The notes under the pieces are model-generated. The model searched no databases, was not told where the DNA came from, and saw nothing but the letters and a program-made list of their open reading frames with translations. A DNA stretch of 64,000 nt from Acanthosepion esculentum (Eukaryota; Mollusca; Cephalopoda; Sepiida; Sepiidae). Shown piece after piece: positions 43,061 to 54,057 of the stretch. Made by a program: the position numbers and the translations under genes. Position 1 is the first letter of the stretch; the number at the start of each line of letters is the position of its first letter. Location: the NCBI GenBank assembly GCA_964036315.1, contig OZ038517.1, forward strand, positions 17,547,213 to 17,611,212, read 5' to 3'.

Positions 43061-43114
43061 TATATAAAATATAAGAAAGTTAAACTGATAGAAAATTAAG
43101 GGCTACTTACGGAA

Positions 43115-43978
43115 CTAAGTACTTAAACAATATACTATACTATAAACTATATACTCCACTATATGCTATACGATAAACTATATACTATATACTATAATAT
43201 ATACTATACAATATACTATACTATAAATTATACTATAGTATATACTCTATACTATACTATGTACTATAAACTATATACTATACTGTAAAATATATACTAT
43301 ACTATATACACGACTATAAAGTATATACTATAGTATATACTATGTACTATACTATAAACTATATACTATAAACTATATACTATACTATATACTATACTAA
43401 AAACTATATACTATACTATAAACTATATACTATACTATATACCATATTATATACTATAAACTATATACTATACTATATACTGTAAACTATATCCTATACT
43501 ATATACTATAATATAAACTATATACTATAATATATACTATATATTATACTATAAACTATATACTATAAACTATATACTATCCTATATACTATACTATAAA
43601 CTATATACTATAGTATGTACTATATACTATATTATATACTATACTATATACTATAAACTATATACTATAATATATACTGTGCACAATATACTAAACTATA
43701 AACTATATACTTTAGTATATGCTATATACTATAATATAAACTATATACTATAGTATATATTATATACTATACTACATACTATAAACTATATATTATACTA
43801 TATACTGTAAACTATATGCTATACTATAAACTGTATACTATATATTATATACTATGTTATATAATATATACCATAAATTATATATTATACCATATACTAT
43901 ACTACCAACTATATGCTATACTACAAATTATACCCTATACTATATACTATAAACTATATATTATGCTATATTCTATAA
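43115..43978. repeat. Degenerate TACTATA-type satellite
   Basis: About 860 bp made almost entirely of ACTATATACTATA, AAACTATATAC and similar words; G and C occur mainly in ACTA/TAGT steps. It is nearly self-complementary throughout and has no ORF. Confidence 0.93.
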
Positions 43979-44146
43979 TTGTTGTATAATTAATACGAAT
44001 TAAAAAGCATTTCTCAGAATCTGATAAAATAGAAAAATTCGGAAACGATCCTTTTTCACATTCCCGAACAAATAAAACTGTATGAGATTTAATCGAATAT
44101 TATTTCTGAAGCCAGAAACACTTTGGAGTTACTTGCTAAACGTATT

Positions 44147-44600
44147 TAGCTATTTGGAAAATAATGTTCGATTTTAGAATCGACTTTTATTCCTTAATAA
44201 TTAATGTATTTAAACCTTGTTTAAATTAGTCCAAAGAGTAACCCAGTGTATCTATTCAGTTCTGCCATCGAGTTAAAAGGTTATTAATGCCTTTACAATA
44301 AAACTCTAAAGGTTTGGGCGCCAAAAAAAATCTTTGAATGCAGTTTATGCATCTTCTTTACAGCGATCCTTGGAATATGATGTATGTATGTGGCAAAGGC
44401 TGGTATCCCAAGACGGTGAGCTTCTGTCCTTGTCATCCTGGCAACATGCAGCTGAGCATTGTCATGTAGCAGAATTGGTCCTCGTCGATTAACCAGTGCC
44501 GGTTACATTTTGCTTAACTGGGTGTGCATTTCTGTCTGCTGGTAGTAAAAGTTCTGTATACACGAGGGTTGAAAAGATATATCTGGGTCGAGATTAGACT
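44147..44600 (-). pseudogene. mariner transposase relic, copy 1
   Basis: The minus strand contains a decayed HDNA segment (ATGACAATGCTCAGCTGCAT), VARMTRTEAHRLG and downstream sequence parallel to copy 2. Mariner transposases carry a HDNARPH motif holding the second catalytic Asp; here the ARP part is altered. Frameshifts are abundant. The low-coordinate end near 44147 resembles the terminus at 44819 (TATTTGGAAAATAATGTTCG). Confidence 0.65.
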
Positions 44601-44818
44601 CAAAAAAGGTAAACATCAGTCTGGTTAATACTGCTATTTACAACCTAAACCTACAGTAACGGGATATGACAGAAGGTCGGTTTAATGTGGGGAGCCAATC
44701 GCGTGCACCTGGGTTATGGATAAGAACCGCTTCCAATCAAACCCAGAGCTCCAACCCCAACTGGAATTATTAATCTCTTCAACTTCACCCAGCACTGCAG
44801 AATTCTTTTTTGTTATTA
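44601..44818. repeat. Repeat segment shared with 45341-45500
   Basis: GACAGAAGGTCGGTTTAATG, TGGGGAGCC and CGTGCACCTGGG are repeated at 45390-45440. Confidence 0.55.
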
Positions 44819-45345
44819 TTAGGTTGTTCGGAAAATAATGTCATATTTTAGAACACATTTTTTCCCCGAATTAATGTATTTACAAAAGTGTTTAAACCCT
44901 GAACATGTATTCATTTCTAACATCGACTTACAAGGTTATTTATGCCTTTGCAATAAAATTTTAAAGATTTGGATGCCAATAAATCTTTAAATGCACTTTC
45001 TGCATCTTCTTTGTAAAGGAATCGTTTCCATTACAAAATTGTCAAGATGCTTCAAAAAGTGGTAGTCATTTGGAGAGAGATCCGTGGAATATGGTGTGTG
45101 TGGCAAAGTCTTGTATCCCAAGACGGTGAGCTTCTGTCCTTGTCATCCTGGCAACATCCGGCCGAGCATTGTCATGGAGCAGAATTGGTCCTCGTCGATT
45201 AACCAATGCCGGTCACATTTTGCTTAACTTGATGTGCATTTCATCCAGTTTGCTGCCAGTAGAGGTTCTGTATACACGAGGATCGAAAAGGTAGATATTG
45301 GTCGGGATTACACTAGAATCAAAAAATTAGACATCAGGCTGGTTT
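44819..45345 (-). pseudogene. mariner transposase relic, copy 2
   Basis: The minus strand reads LLHDNARPDVARMTRTEAHR (catalytic Asp in HDNARP), then LSKWLPLFE and a stop-containing FCNGNDSFT segment that ends in KKMQKVHLKIYWHPNL. The terminus at 44819 (TTAGGTTGTTCGGAAAATAA) has the form of a mariner inverted repeat. Catalytic regions upstream are missing or scrambled. Confidence 0.72.
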
Positions 45346-45665
45346 ATTCAGGTATTTACTAACCCTACCCAACTCTACGTTGACGAGATGTGACAAAAGG
45401 TCGGTTTAATGTGGGGAGCGCATCGCACGAACCTGGGCTATGAACAAAAATTCCCCGGAACCAACGTCATGCTAACCCTCCATACTACTTCTACTGACCC
45501 TCCACTTTTAGTGCAATGAGGGAGGTACTGTCACAAGGTTGGAATCTCTGGGGCTAAGCATCTCTCATCTGTATTTTTCTTGTTTGTTTAGTGGAGTATC
45601 AACTCGTTATGGTTCATTTAATGCCGAAATTTATTTTTTTAGGAACATTCGAAATTTTCTTTAGT
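45346..45665 (+). repeat. Interspersed repeat ending in a family X head
   Basis: CAACGTCATGCTAACCCTCC, GTGCAATGAGGGAGGTACTG, GGGGCTAAGCATCTCTCATC then GAGTATCAACTCGTTATGGT. The same stretch recurs at 49020-49245, showing that this arrangement is one element. Confidence 0.7.
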
Positions 45666-45699
45666 ATCTGTCTGTATTTCTGAGATTAGGTATTATGTA

Positions 45700-46010
45700 C
45701 ATTATTTACATTATTCGGACTATTTTCCTCATCTTTGTCGCCATATTTATTCCAACGTTTCGGCCGTTGTACGCACCGGACTTCTTCAGGTGGTTGGAAT
45801 GTCGAACTAAACCCTTTATTTCGCTCACTGGGGTAGAATGTTCTAGTTTCATCTGCCATGTTTAATGGATGTCAGTTATCAGTTATCTCCTGTTTATTTC
45901 CCTCTGAAAGTTCTCCACTACTTTAACCGGGTATTGAACTCACACTCTTTTGGGTCCTGTCACTGGATCTAACTAACGCCTTTATCCACTGTGCCATGTG
46001 TCCTTGAGGA
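45700..46010 (-). mobile_element. SINE D, second copy (tRNA-like head and hammerhead-like module)
   Basis: The minus strand starts near 46005: GGACACATGGCACAGTGGAT (A-box TGGCACAGTGG) with B-box-like GAGTTCAATACCCGG about 60 bp on. After a longer body come CATTCTACCCCAGTG and GGGTTTAGTTCGA, then the fold at 45790-45752 and a GATGAGGAAAATAGTCCGAA tail. The order is identical to 32800-32597. Confidence 0.7.
45752..45792 (-). ncRNA. Hammerhead-like fold in SINE D, copy 2
   Basis: Minus strand CTGAAGAAGTCCGG, loop, CAACGGCCGAAACGTTGG. CTGAAGA fits CUGANGA; the first side of stem II is changed relative to the other copies (GTCCGG versus GGCC), weakening it. GAAA and the AACGTT palindrome are intact. 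Confidence 0.45.
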
Positions 46011-46014
46011 AATA

Positions 46015-46660
46015 TATTGATGGTATTTTTTTTCAAAAATGTATTGCTAGTAAATTTATTTTTCCAAAAATGTATTGCTTGAATTTGAGTTTTGTTTTTT
46101 TTTAATTTTTTTTTTCAAAAATTAATTGCCGGTAATGCTTTTCAAAAGTTAATTACTAGTATTTTTTTTTACTATGATAATGCATTGCTTGTATGTTCAC
46201 TATAAAAATGTATTTTTATACATTCATAGTGTATGGGAGTTAACTATTAGCTCATATTTGTGACCCTAACAGGTGCTACCACCCAAGGTCCAGGTGGACC
46301 TGGGAACAGCAGCAATTAAGTGGTGATTCCACGCTTCTCAAAACCTCCAAATTTGCTGCCGAATGTAGTTCATCATCATACCCAGGACTGAATCTACATT
46401 AAAGTAGCCTACCAGTGCGACCAACAGGAATTAAGATGTCGTTCCGCGCTCCTAACAAAAACCCTCCAATCTCCCGATCAGAAGTCTTTCTGACGGATGT
46501 AATTTATCGTCAGACCCTGGACTGAAACTGCATCAAAGTGGCCTACCAATGCGGTCAACATCATTAAAGGGCTGGTTCCACGCGTCTCAAAATCGACAAT
46601 CTCCCGACCAGAGGACTTGCCGGGTCTAGTTTATCGTCATATTCAGAACGAATATTTTTC
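46015..46660 (+). repeat. Family X tail with about three tandem 120-140 bp units
   Basis: AAATGTATTGCT segments at 46035-46210 precede GACCCTAACAGGTGCTACCA. Then CCTACCAGTGCGACCAACA-like units repeat near 46270, 46410 and 46540, each containing CTCCCGATCAGA or a close variant and TTATCGTCA. Confidence 0.75.
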
Positions 46661-47040
46661 TTGTGCTCAGAGACACATTTTGAAATATATCAGTGGCGAC
46701 ACCGACCAAAAAGACTGTTTTTTTGGCCGCAAGGTCCTGTTTATAAAACAATCATAAAGATGGCGATCGGTGTTCTGAGTGAAAAATAGGGGACTAAGAG
46801 ATCCGCTTTACACGGGATTCAGAAACGTAAACTTTAGATCCGGTTTATGCCAGAGCCCAAAACAGATCCTGGTTATATTCATAAACGAACCAGCAAGCCC
46901 CCAATGGGAATGCATTCCCTTTTGAGGTGAGGGATTTGCTTCTCTCGAGAGGATGCCGCCGGTGTATTCTAAGCCCATCCAAGCGGCAAATTAAGAGACT
47001 GAGAAAGTTGGATGTCAATAATATTGTAAAAAAACAACAT
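46661..47040. other. Unassigned sequence
   Basis: No gene or repeat recognised. Confidence 0.4.
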
Positions 47041-47148
47041 ATATATATATATCACCTCAATCCAACTATGTTAGCTCTATCACTGATATTCAGCGCTTTC
47101 CAATAAGTACCGCGCATATATAATATATAAATAATATATATAATAAAT

Positions 47149-47194
<46 letters not shown>

Positions 47195-47235
47195 TTTCAC
47201 ACACACACACACACACACAGACACAGACAGATATA

Positions 47236-47292
<57 letters not shown>

Positions 47293-47444
47293 AAAATAAC
47301 TTCCCGAAGTTTATGACAAAGTTATTAAGAAAAGAATGATTTATTTACTATAGGCGAAGATAAATAATTTCAGAAAATTTTTTTTTAAAAAGGGAGAATG
47401 GAGAAAAAATGTTTAAAAAATGAATAGAAGAGAATGATTAAACA

Positions 47445-47485
<41 letters not shown>

Positions 47486-47582
47486 ATCAATCCAACTAAA
47501 TATGTTAGCTCTATCCCTGATATCGAGCGCTTTCCAATAAATACTGCGCATATATAATATATAAATAATATATATAATAAAT

Positions 47583-47626
<44 letters not shown>

Positions 47627-47934
47627 CACATTTCACACACTTTACACACACATATATATACATATAAATATATATATATATATATATTTATATACATACA
47701 CATTTCACACACACACATACACATATATACAATAACTTCCCGAAGTTAATGACAAAGTTATTAAGAAAAGAATGATTTATTTGAAGGTAAATAATTTCAT
47801 AAAATTTATTTTTAAAAAGGGAGAATGGAGAAAAAATGTTTGAAAAATGAATAGAAGAGAATGATTAAACAGAAAAAAGAAGAAAATTAGGGGAAAAAAG
47901 AAGGAAACTAATACTGTAATGTCAAAAATACTGT

Positions 47935-47984
<50 letters not shown>

Positions 47985-48122
47985 TATATATATCACATCA
48001 ATTCAATTAAATATGTTAGCTCTATCACTGATATCGAGCGCTTTCCAAAAAGTACCGCGCATATATAATATATAAATAATATATATAATAAATTACATAT
48101 ATATATATATACATACACATTT

Positions 48123-48159
<37 letters not shown>

Positions 48160-48196
48160 TTATATACATACACATTTCACACAAACACACACACAG

Positions 48197-48274
<78 letters not shown>

Positions 48275-48350
48275 ACTTCCCGAAGTTAATGACAAAGATA
48301 TTAAGAAAAGAAGGATTTATTTACTATAGGTGAAGGTAAATAATTTCAGA
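47041..48350 (-). repeat. Tandem triplicate of a 430-510 bp unit
   Basis: Each unit holds (TA)n, CAATCCAACTA, ATGTTAGCTCTATC, GAGCGCTTTCCAATAAGTAC (at about 47092, 47527, 48039), CGCGCATATATAATATATAA, a CACACA/TATATA mixture and AATAACTTCCCGAAGTT (47286, 47733, 48270). Unit lengths differ mainly by TA and CA expansion. A fourth, single copy in inverse orientation is at 18353. Confidence 0.88.
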
Positions 48351-48945
48351 AAAATATTTTTTAAAAAAGGGAGAATGGAAAAAAAAATTTTTAGAAATGA
48401 ATAGAAGGGAATGATTAAACAGAAGAAAAAAGAGAAGAAAATTGAGGTGAAAAAAAAGGAGGAATGTAATCCTGAATGAAAAACGATTCGCTTCCATTTC
48501 ATGTTTTCCCGCCAGCATCACATCAAGCATTGAGTGATAATTACCATTGGCGGGAACGTCACAGCTGTTTGAACGTTAATTGCGACATTCATGTGAAGTT
48601 CAGTGTTAGCTTTCAGAAAAAATAAGTAAACGATTGAAAATAAAATGAAAATAAGTATCAGGCTCTACAAGTTTGTCTTGAATGAATTCTATCAGCAAAA
48701 CATCGTGAAAGGTAGAACTCAAATTGCTGTAATTTCTGTTAAATTTTTTTTTTTTTTTTTTTCGGGTGGGTATTTATGTCGTTTATCTTGTGGAGATCTA
48801 AATCATTCAAATGCTGTGCCACTTTACGATTAGATAATAGCGTTTGAGAATATTCTGACAGACTAGTTCAATGTTTAATTCTTTTGGATAAAATGTATCC
48901 AGTTTCTTAGTTGCTAAATCAGAGCCCACGTCGACATAAATATGC
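48351..48945. other. Unassigned sequence with a T18-like run
   Basis: Open frames at 48317-48530 (minus) are AT-driven. A poly-T run is at about 48746-48763. No gene is supported. Confidence 0.4.
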
Positions 48946-48948
48946 TAA

Positions 48949-49600
48949 ACCAGTTGTTCTCAACCAGTTTTGGGCGAAGCCCCACTTTGGTATTTCTAAA
49001 ATTTAATATGGCGAACCCATCGCGTGCACCTGGGCTATTCCCCGCAACCAACGTCATGCTGACCCTCCCTACTACTTCTACTGACCCTACATCTTTAGTG
49101 CAATGAGGGAGGTACTGTAACAGTGTTGGAATCTCCGGAGCTAAGCATCCCTCATTTGTATTTTTCTTGTTTGTTTGTTTAGCGACCTTATGGTTCATTT
49201 AATGCCGAAATTTAAGTTTTTAGGAACATTAGAAATTTTCTTTACAAAAATGTATTGATGGTAATTTTTTTTTTTCAAAAATATATTGCCCACCTCCTTT
49301 AATATTTAATTCTGACATATACAAATTTTTACTGAAATTCACGTAAAGCTTAAAACAAGCCTCCAAAGGCCGTGGAATCCATTAAAGAGAAAACATTTTT
49401 AAAAAAACAAAAAGAAAGTTAAATATATATATTTTCAAAACATAATAGAGAACTGAAAGGCAGAAATATAAAATATTTGAATGAAAGCTTATTCTGTAAT
49501 ATACTTTAATCATTTTAATTATGAAAATAATAATGCAAAATGAAATTTGAGCTCACTAGAAAATTCACTGCTAATAACTCACTGTTAATTAATTTTGGCT
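48949..49600 (+). mobile_element. hAT-type MITE copy, containing or adjoining a family X segment
   Basis: The left end CCAGTTGTTCTCAACCAG resembles hAT inverted repeats (CAGTGGTTCTCAACC). The 49300-49550 body matches 50050-50300. A repeat shared with 45400-45665 sits between 49010 and 49250, apparently inserted. Confidence 0.6.
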
Positions 49601-49981
49601 GACTTGTATACAAGCAGAGTTTAAAGATTGTATTCTTTAAGGAATTGGATTTATAAGATCTGCCATCTTCTTTTTTGGTATAGCCAACCAACCACTATTC
49701 GAAATCATGAATCATTTTCAGTTCTTCTGAGCAAGTTTCATAGTTCACATACCAAAATGAAGCCGTCCTGTTCAATAGAATTGAGACTATCTTTGCAATT
49801 AGAGAGAGTCAAGACTTTATTAATACTTGCCATTCTCAGACGACATTTTGTTTTACTGTTGTAATTGAAATTTAATCAATTTTAAGGTTCTGACAATATA
49901 AGAATTTTATGTAAATTTAAATTTAGTGAACTTACCATTCATAAATATTTAAGCTTTTACTCTTGAAGATATATTTAAATC

Positions 49982-50755
49982 AGTAGTTCCTAACCGATTT
50001 TGAGCTATGGCTCACTTTGGTATTTCTAAAATTCAGGTGCACCCCACCCCGTAATATTTAATTCTTACATATTCAAAATTTTACTGCAATTCACGCGAAG
50101 GAAGCTTAAAAGGCCATTGTTCTCTAAACAAACCTCCAAAGACCCTGGCGTCCATGAAAGAGAAAGATTAAAAAAAACAAAAAGAAAGTTAAATATATAT
50201 AGTTTCAAAACATAATATAGAACTGAAAGGCAGAAAGATAAACTATTTGAATGAAAGCTTATTCTGTAATATACTTTAATCATGAAATAATAATGCAAAA
50301 TGAAATTTGAGTTCATATTGGTTTCCTAAGCTAAGGGGTGCACATCCTATGCATGACCCACCAAAATATTACCATGCTCCAAATTGTGAATCAATGTTTT
50401 ACTGCAATTCACGTGAAGGAAGCTTAAAAGGCCATTAACTTGTTCTCTAAACAAACCTACAAAGACCATGGCGTTCATGAAAGAGAATTTAAAAAAAAAA
50501 AACAACAAAAAGACAGTTAAATAATATATAGTTTCAAAGTATATAACATAGAGCTGAAAGGCAGAAATATAAAATATTTGAATGAAAGCTTATTCTGTAA
50601 TATACTTTGATCATTTTAATCATGAAATAATAATGCAAAATGAAATTTGAGTTCATATTGGTTTCGTAAGCTGAAGGGTGCACATACTATGCATGCCCCA
50701 CCAAAATATTACCATGCACACTGGTGGGGCATGCCCCTCACGTTGGGAATCATTG
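49982..50755 (+). mobile_element. hAT-type non-autonomous element with internal duplication
   Basis: It starts CAGTAGTTCCTAACCG and ends CACGTTGGGAATCATTG, whose inverse CAATGATTCCCAACGTG matches the start at about 11 of 16 positions. The stretch ACTGCAATTCACG to TTACCATGC occurs twice inside (50070-50378 and 50402-50714). No transposase is present. I could not find an 8-bp target duplication. Confidence 0.65.
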
Positions 50756-51300
50756 CCCTAGACATACATACAAATAAATAGGAAATAACCAATTAAGATT
50801 TCCATGAAAGAGAAAAAGTAAAAAAACAACGACAACTAAATCGTTTCCAAACATATAATCGAGAACTGATGGGCACCTCGAGGCGGTGTAATGGTTAGCA
50901 AGCTTGTCTCGCTAGAACAATTATGACTGAGTAGTTAGTTCGATCCTCACTAGGTGCCTCATACTTTCGGCCTTGTGCCACATCTAAGCTACACTTGGAA
51001 AACCATCTTTAGGCTCCTCGAGGCGGTGTAATGGTTAGCAAGCTTCTACGCTTGGAAAATCAGTATAATAGAGAATTGAATGGCAAAATATTTGAATGAA
51101 AGCTTATTCTCTGAAATATTTTAATCATGAAATAATAATGCAAAAAGAATTTTGACCTCACTTGAAAACAGTTCACTATCATTCTTGAATAGCCCCCTTA
51201 TTCTGTTGTTATAGTAAACCGAAGGGTGCACATCCTACGCATAGCCCACCAAAATATTACCATGCCTCACCGGTGGGGCCTGCACCCCACGTTTGGAATC
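50756..51300 (+). mobile_element. Third hAT MITE copy, split by a SINE
   Basis: The body begins near 50795 (TTTCCATGAAAGAG) and is broken at GAGAACTGATGGGCA (50862-50876). It resumes with GAGAATTGAATGGCA at 51071, then AAATATTTGAATGAAAGCTT, finishing GTTTGGAATCATTG. Confidence 0.7.
50876..51062 (+). repeat. tRNA-derived SINE family C, full copy plus deleted copy
   Basis: CCTCGAGGCGGTGTAATGGT (A-box region), GTTCGATCC at about 50939, CATCTAAGCTACACTTGG. A second, internally deleted copy starts at 51016 and jumps from AGCAAGCTT to CTACGCTTGG. The pair lies inside the MITE. Confidence 0.78.
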
Positions 51301-51775
51301 ATTGTACGAAACGCTTCTTCTTAATGTGCAATATGTTTTTTTCTGCCAAAACAATGAAGTTTTTACCACTTGTAACGTTATTTTTAATGGATACCCATAT
51401 CTCAGTTTTTATTTTTAAACAGTATTATTATCGTCTGCCGATTATATATTCGAATAATACTAAAAAAAAAAGCAAATGAAGCGTCTACTCAAATATTGGC
51501 ATCCAATCAAACATTTCGTGCAAGTGAAAAAAAAACATTCATCTGTCGGATTAATAAATAAAAAAATTGATCACTTCTTTATAAATTGCATTGTTTACCT
51601 CAGGAAACGAAACTGGACAGACACAGGTTCGAATCGCGACGAGGATCACATTTTCTTTTCTTTAAAACTGGGGGGAAAAAACTCAATTAGTTTAGTGATT
51701 TTTTAGATATTAAAAATTTTGTGGGATATACAATTATGTTGTTACACGATTTCGACAATTTTGCTGTTACACCCT
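51301..51775. other. Unassigned AT-rich sequence
   Basis: Two open frames (51273-51479, 51476-51706) lack domains. No gene is supported. Confidence 0.4.
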
Positions 51776-51779
51776 GTAT

Positions 51780-52045
51780 TTACAGTTGATCTGGCTAGAT
51801 ATAACCGTACGTTCTATGCTAACAGTTTCTTCTCAAGCGCTTCTCGCTTGTGTAACTCCATTCTGATTCCATGCTTTCTGGACATCTTTAATCTTCAAAA
51901 ATTTAAATGCAAGGTCCATCGCTATCTACGCCCCCCACGATTATTATCTACTATTTCTGCCCATCGTTATTGTTCCTAATTCTCCGCTACCCTGTAAACC
52001 CTTGTGTCATAGTGGCCTTACTGCCTTGCTTGTGAAACTTCCCTC
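51780..52045 (+). pseudogene. LINE ORF2 extreme C-terminus and 3' UTR
   Basis: The frame reads RYNRTFYANSFFSSASRLCN, then FNLQKFKCKVHRYLRPP and stops at 51977-51979. The UTR contains CCCTTGTGTCATAGTGGCC. It is the same family as 20020-20887 and appears to be the progenitor of the adjacent satellite. Confidence 0.78.
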
Positions 52046-53765
52046 CGGCTCTATGCTCTCCAGCCAGCTTTGATCTTCAAAAATTTAAATGCAATGTCAA
52101 TCGCTATCTACTGTCCTCCTGGTTACTCTTCTATTGTTCTCACTCAATTTTCGCTTGTGGAACTCTCTTCCGGCTTCTTGCTTTCCTGTCAACTTTGATC
52201 TTCAAAAATTTAAATGCAATGTCAATTGTTATCTACTGTCTTCCTGATTACTCTTCTATTGTTCTCACTCAATTTTCGCTTGTGGAACTCTCTTCCGGCT
52301 TCTTGCTTTCCTCTCAAATTTGATCTTCAAAAATTGAAATGCAATGTCAATCGTTATCTACTGTCTTCCTGATTACTCTTCTATTGTTCTCACTCAATTT
52401 TCGCTTGTGGAACTCTCTTCCGGCTTCTTGCTTTCCTCTCAACTTTGATCTTCAAAAATTTAAATGCAATGTCAATCGTTATCTACTGTCTTCCTGATTA
52501 CTCTTCTATTGTTCTCACTCAATTTTCGCTTGTGGAACTCTCTTCCGGCTTCTTGCTTTCCTGTCAACTTTGATCTTCAAAAATTTAAATGCAATGTCAA
52601 TTGTTATCTACTGTCTTCCTGATTACTCTTCTATTGTTCTCACTCAATTTTCGCTTGTGGAACTCTCTTCCGGCTTCTTGCTTTCCTCTCAACTTTGATC
52701 TTCAAAAATTGAAATGCAATGTCAATCGTTATCTACTGTCTTCCTGATTACTCTTCTATTGTTCTCACTCAATTTTCGCTTGTGGAACTCTCTTCCGGCT
52801 TCTTGCTTTCCTCTCAACTTTGATCTTCAAAAATTTAAATGCAATGTCAATCGTTATCTACTGTCTTCCCGATTACTCTTCTATTGTTCTCACTCAATTT
52901 TCGCTTGTGGAACTCTCTTCCGGCTTCTTGCTTTCCTGTCAGCTTTGATCTTCAAAAATTGAAATGCAATGTCAATCGTTATCTACTGTCTTCCTGATTA
53001 CTCTTCTATTGTTCTCACTCAATTTTCGCTTGTGGAACTCTCTTCCGGCTTCTTGCTTTCCTGTCAACTTTGATCTTCAAAAATTTAAATGCAATGTCAA
53101 TCGTTATCTACTGTCTTCCCGATTACTCTTCTATTGTTCTCACTCAATTGTCGCTTGTGGAACTCTCTTCCGGCTTCTTGCTTCCCAGTCAACTTTGATC
53201 TTCAAAAATTGAAACGCAATGTCAATCGTTATCTACTCTCTTCCTGATTACTCTTCTATTGTTCTCACTCAATTTTCGCTTGTGGAACTCTCTTCCGGCT
53301 TCTTGCTTTCCTCTCAACTTTGATCTTCAAAAATTTAAATGCAATGTCAATCGTTATCTACTGTCTTCCCGATTACTCTTCTATTGTTCTCACTCAATTT
53401 TCGCTTGTGGAACTCTCTTCCGGCTTCTTGCTTTCCTCTCAACTTTGATCTTCAAAAATTTAAATGCAATGTCAATCGTTATCTACTGTCTTCCTGATTA
53501 CTCTTCTATTGTTCTCACTCAATTGTCGCTTGTGGAACTCTCTTCCGGCTTCTTGCTTCCCAGTCAACTTTGATCTTCAAAAATTGAAACGCAATGTCAA
53601 TCGTTATCTACTCTCTTCCTGATTACTCTTCTATTGTTCTCACTCAATTTTCGCTTGTGGAACTCTCTTCCGGCTTCTTGCTTTCCTCTCAACTTTGATC
53701 TTCAAAAATTGAAATACAATGTCAATCGTTATCTCCAGTCTTCCTGATTACTCTTCTATTGTTCT
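52046..53765 (+). repeat. 125-bp satellite derived from a LINE 3' end, about 14 copies
   Basis: The unit runs TTCGCTTGTGGAACTC, TTCCGGCTTCTTGC, TTTGATCTTCAAAAATTTAA, ATGCAATGTCAATCG, CTGATTACTCTTC, GTTCTCACTCAAT. The period is exactly 125 bp (anchors 52151, 52276, 52401, 52526). The start encodes the LINE C-terminal motif LWNSLPASCFP...LQKFKCNVNRYL. Because 125 is not a multiple of three, frames rotate and ORFs of 82-104 residues are by-products. A variant pair (CAATTGTCGC with CCCAGTC) recurs 375 bp apart (53145, 53520), a three-unit higher-order repeat. Confidence 0.93.
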
Positions 53766-54020
53766 GTCGCTAATTCTTCCACACCCTGTAAACACTTGTG
53801 TCTTAGTGGCTTTACCGCCTTGCTTATGGAACTCCCTTCCGGCTCCATGTTTTCCAGCCAACTTTAATATGAAAAAATTTAAATGCAATGTCAATCGCTA
53901 TCTACTGTCTTCCAGATTACCTTTCTCTCTTTCTGTTCATATGTTTCTGTTCCTAATACTCCTCCACCCTGTAACCCCTTGTGTCATAGTGGCTTTACTG
54001 CCTTGCTTGGGGTGTTACCA
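53766..54020 (+). pseudogene. LINE 3' end after the satellite
   Basis: CTTATGGAACTCCCTTCCGG, CCAACTTTAATATG, AAATTTAAATGCAATGTCAA, then CCCCTTGTGTCATAGTGGC and CTTGCTTGGGGTG. It is two partial copies of the family terminus and closes the amplified block. Confidence 0.75.
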
Positions 54021-54057
54021 ATGTTGACATTAGATTCATACTTTTCATACTGCTATC

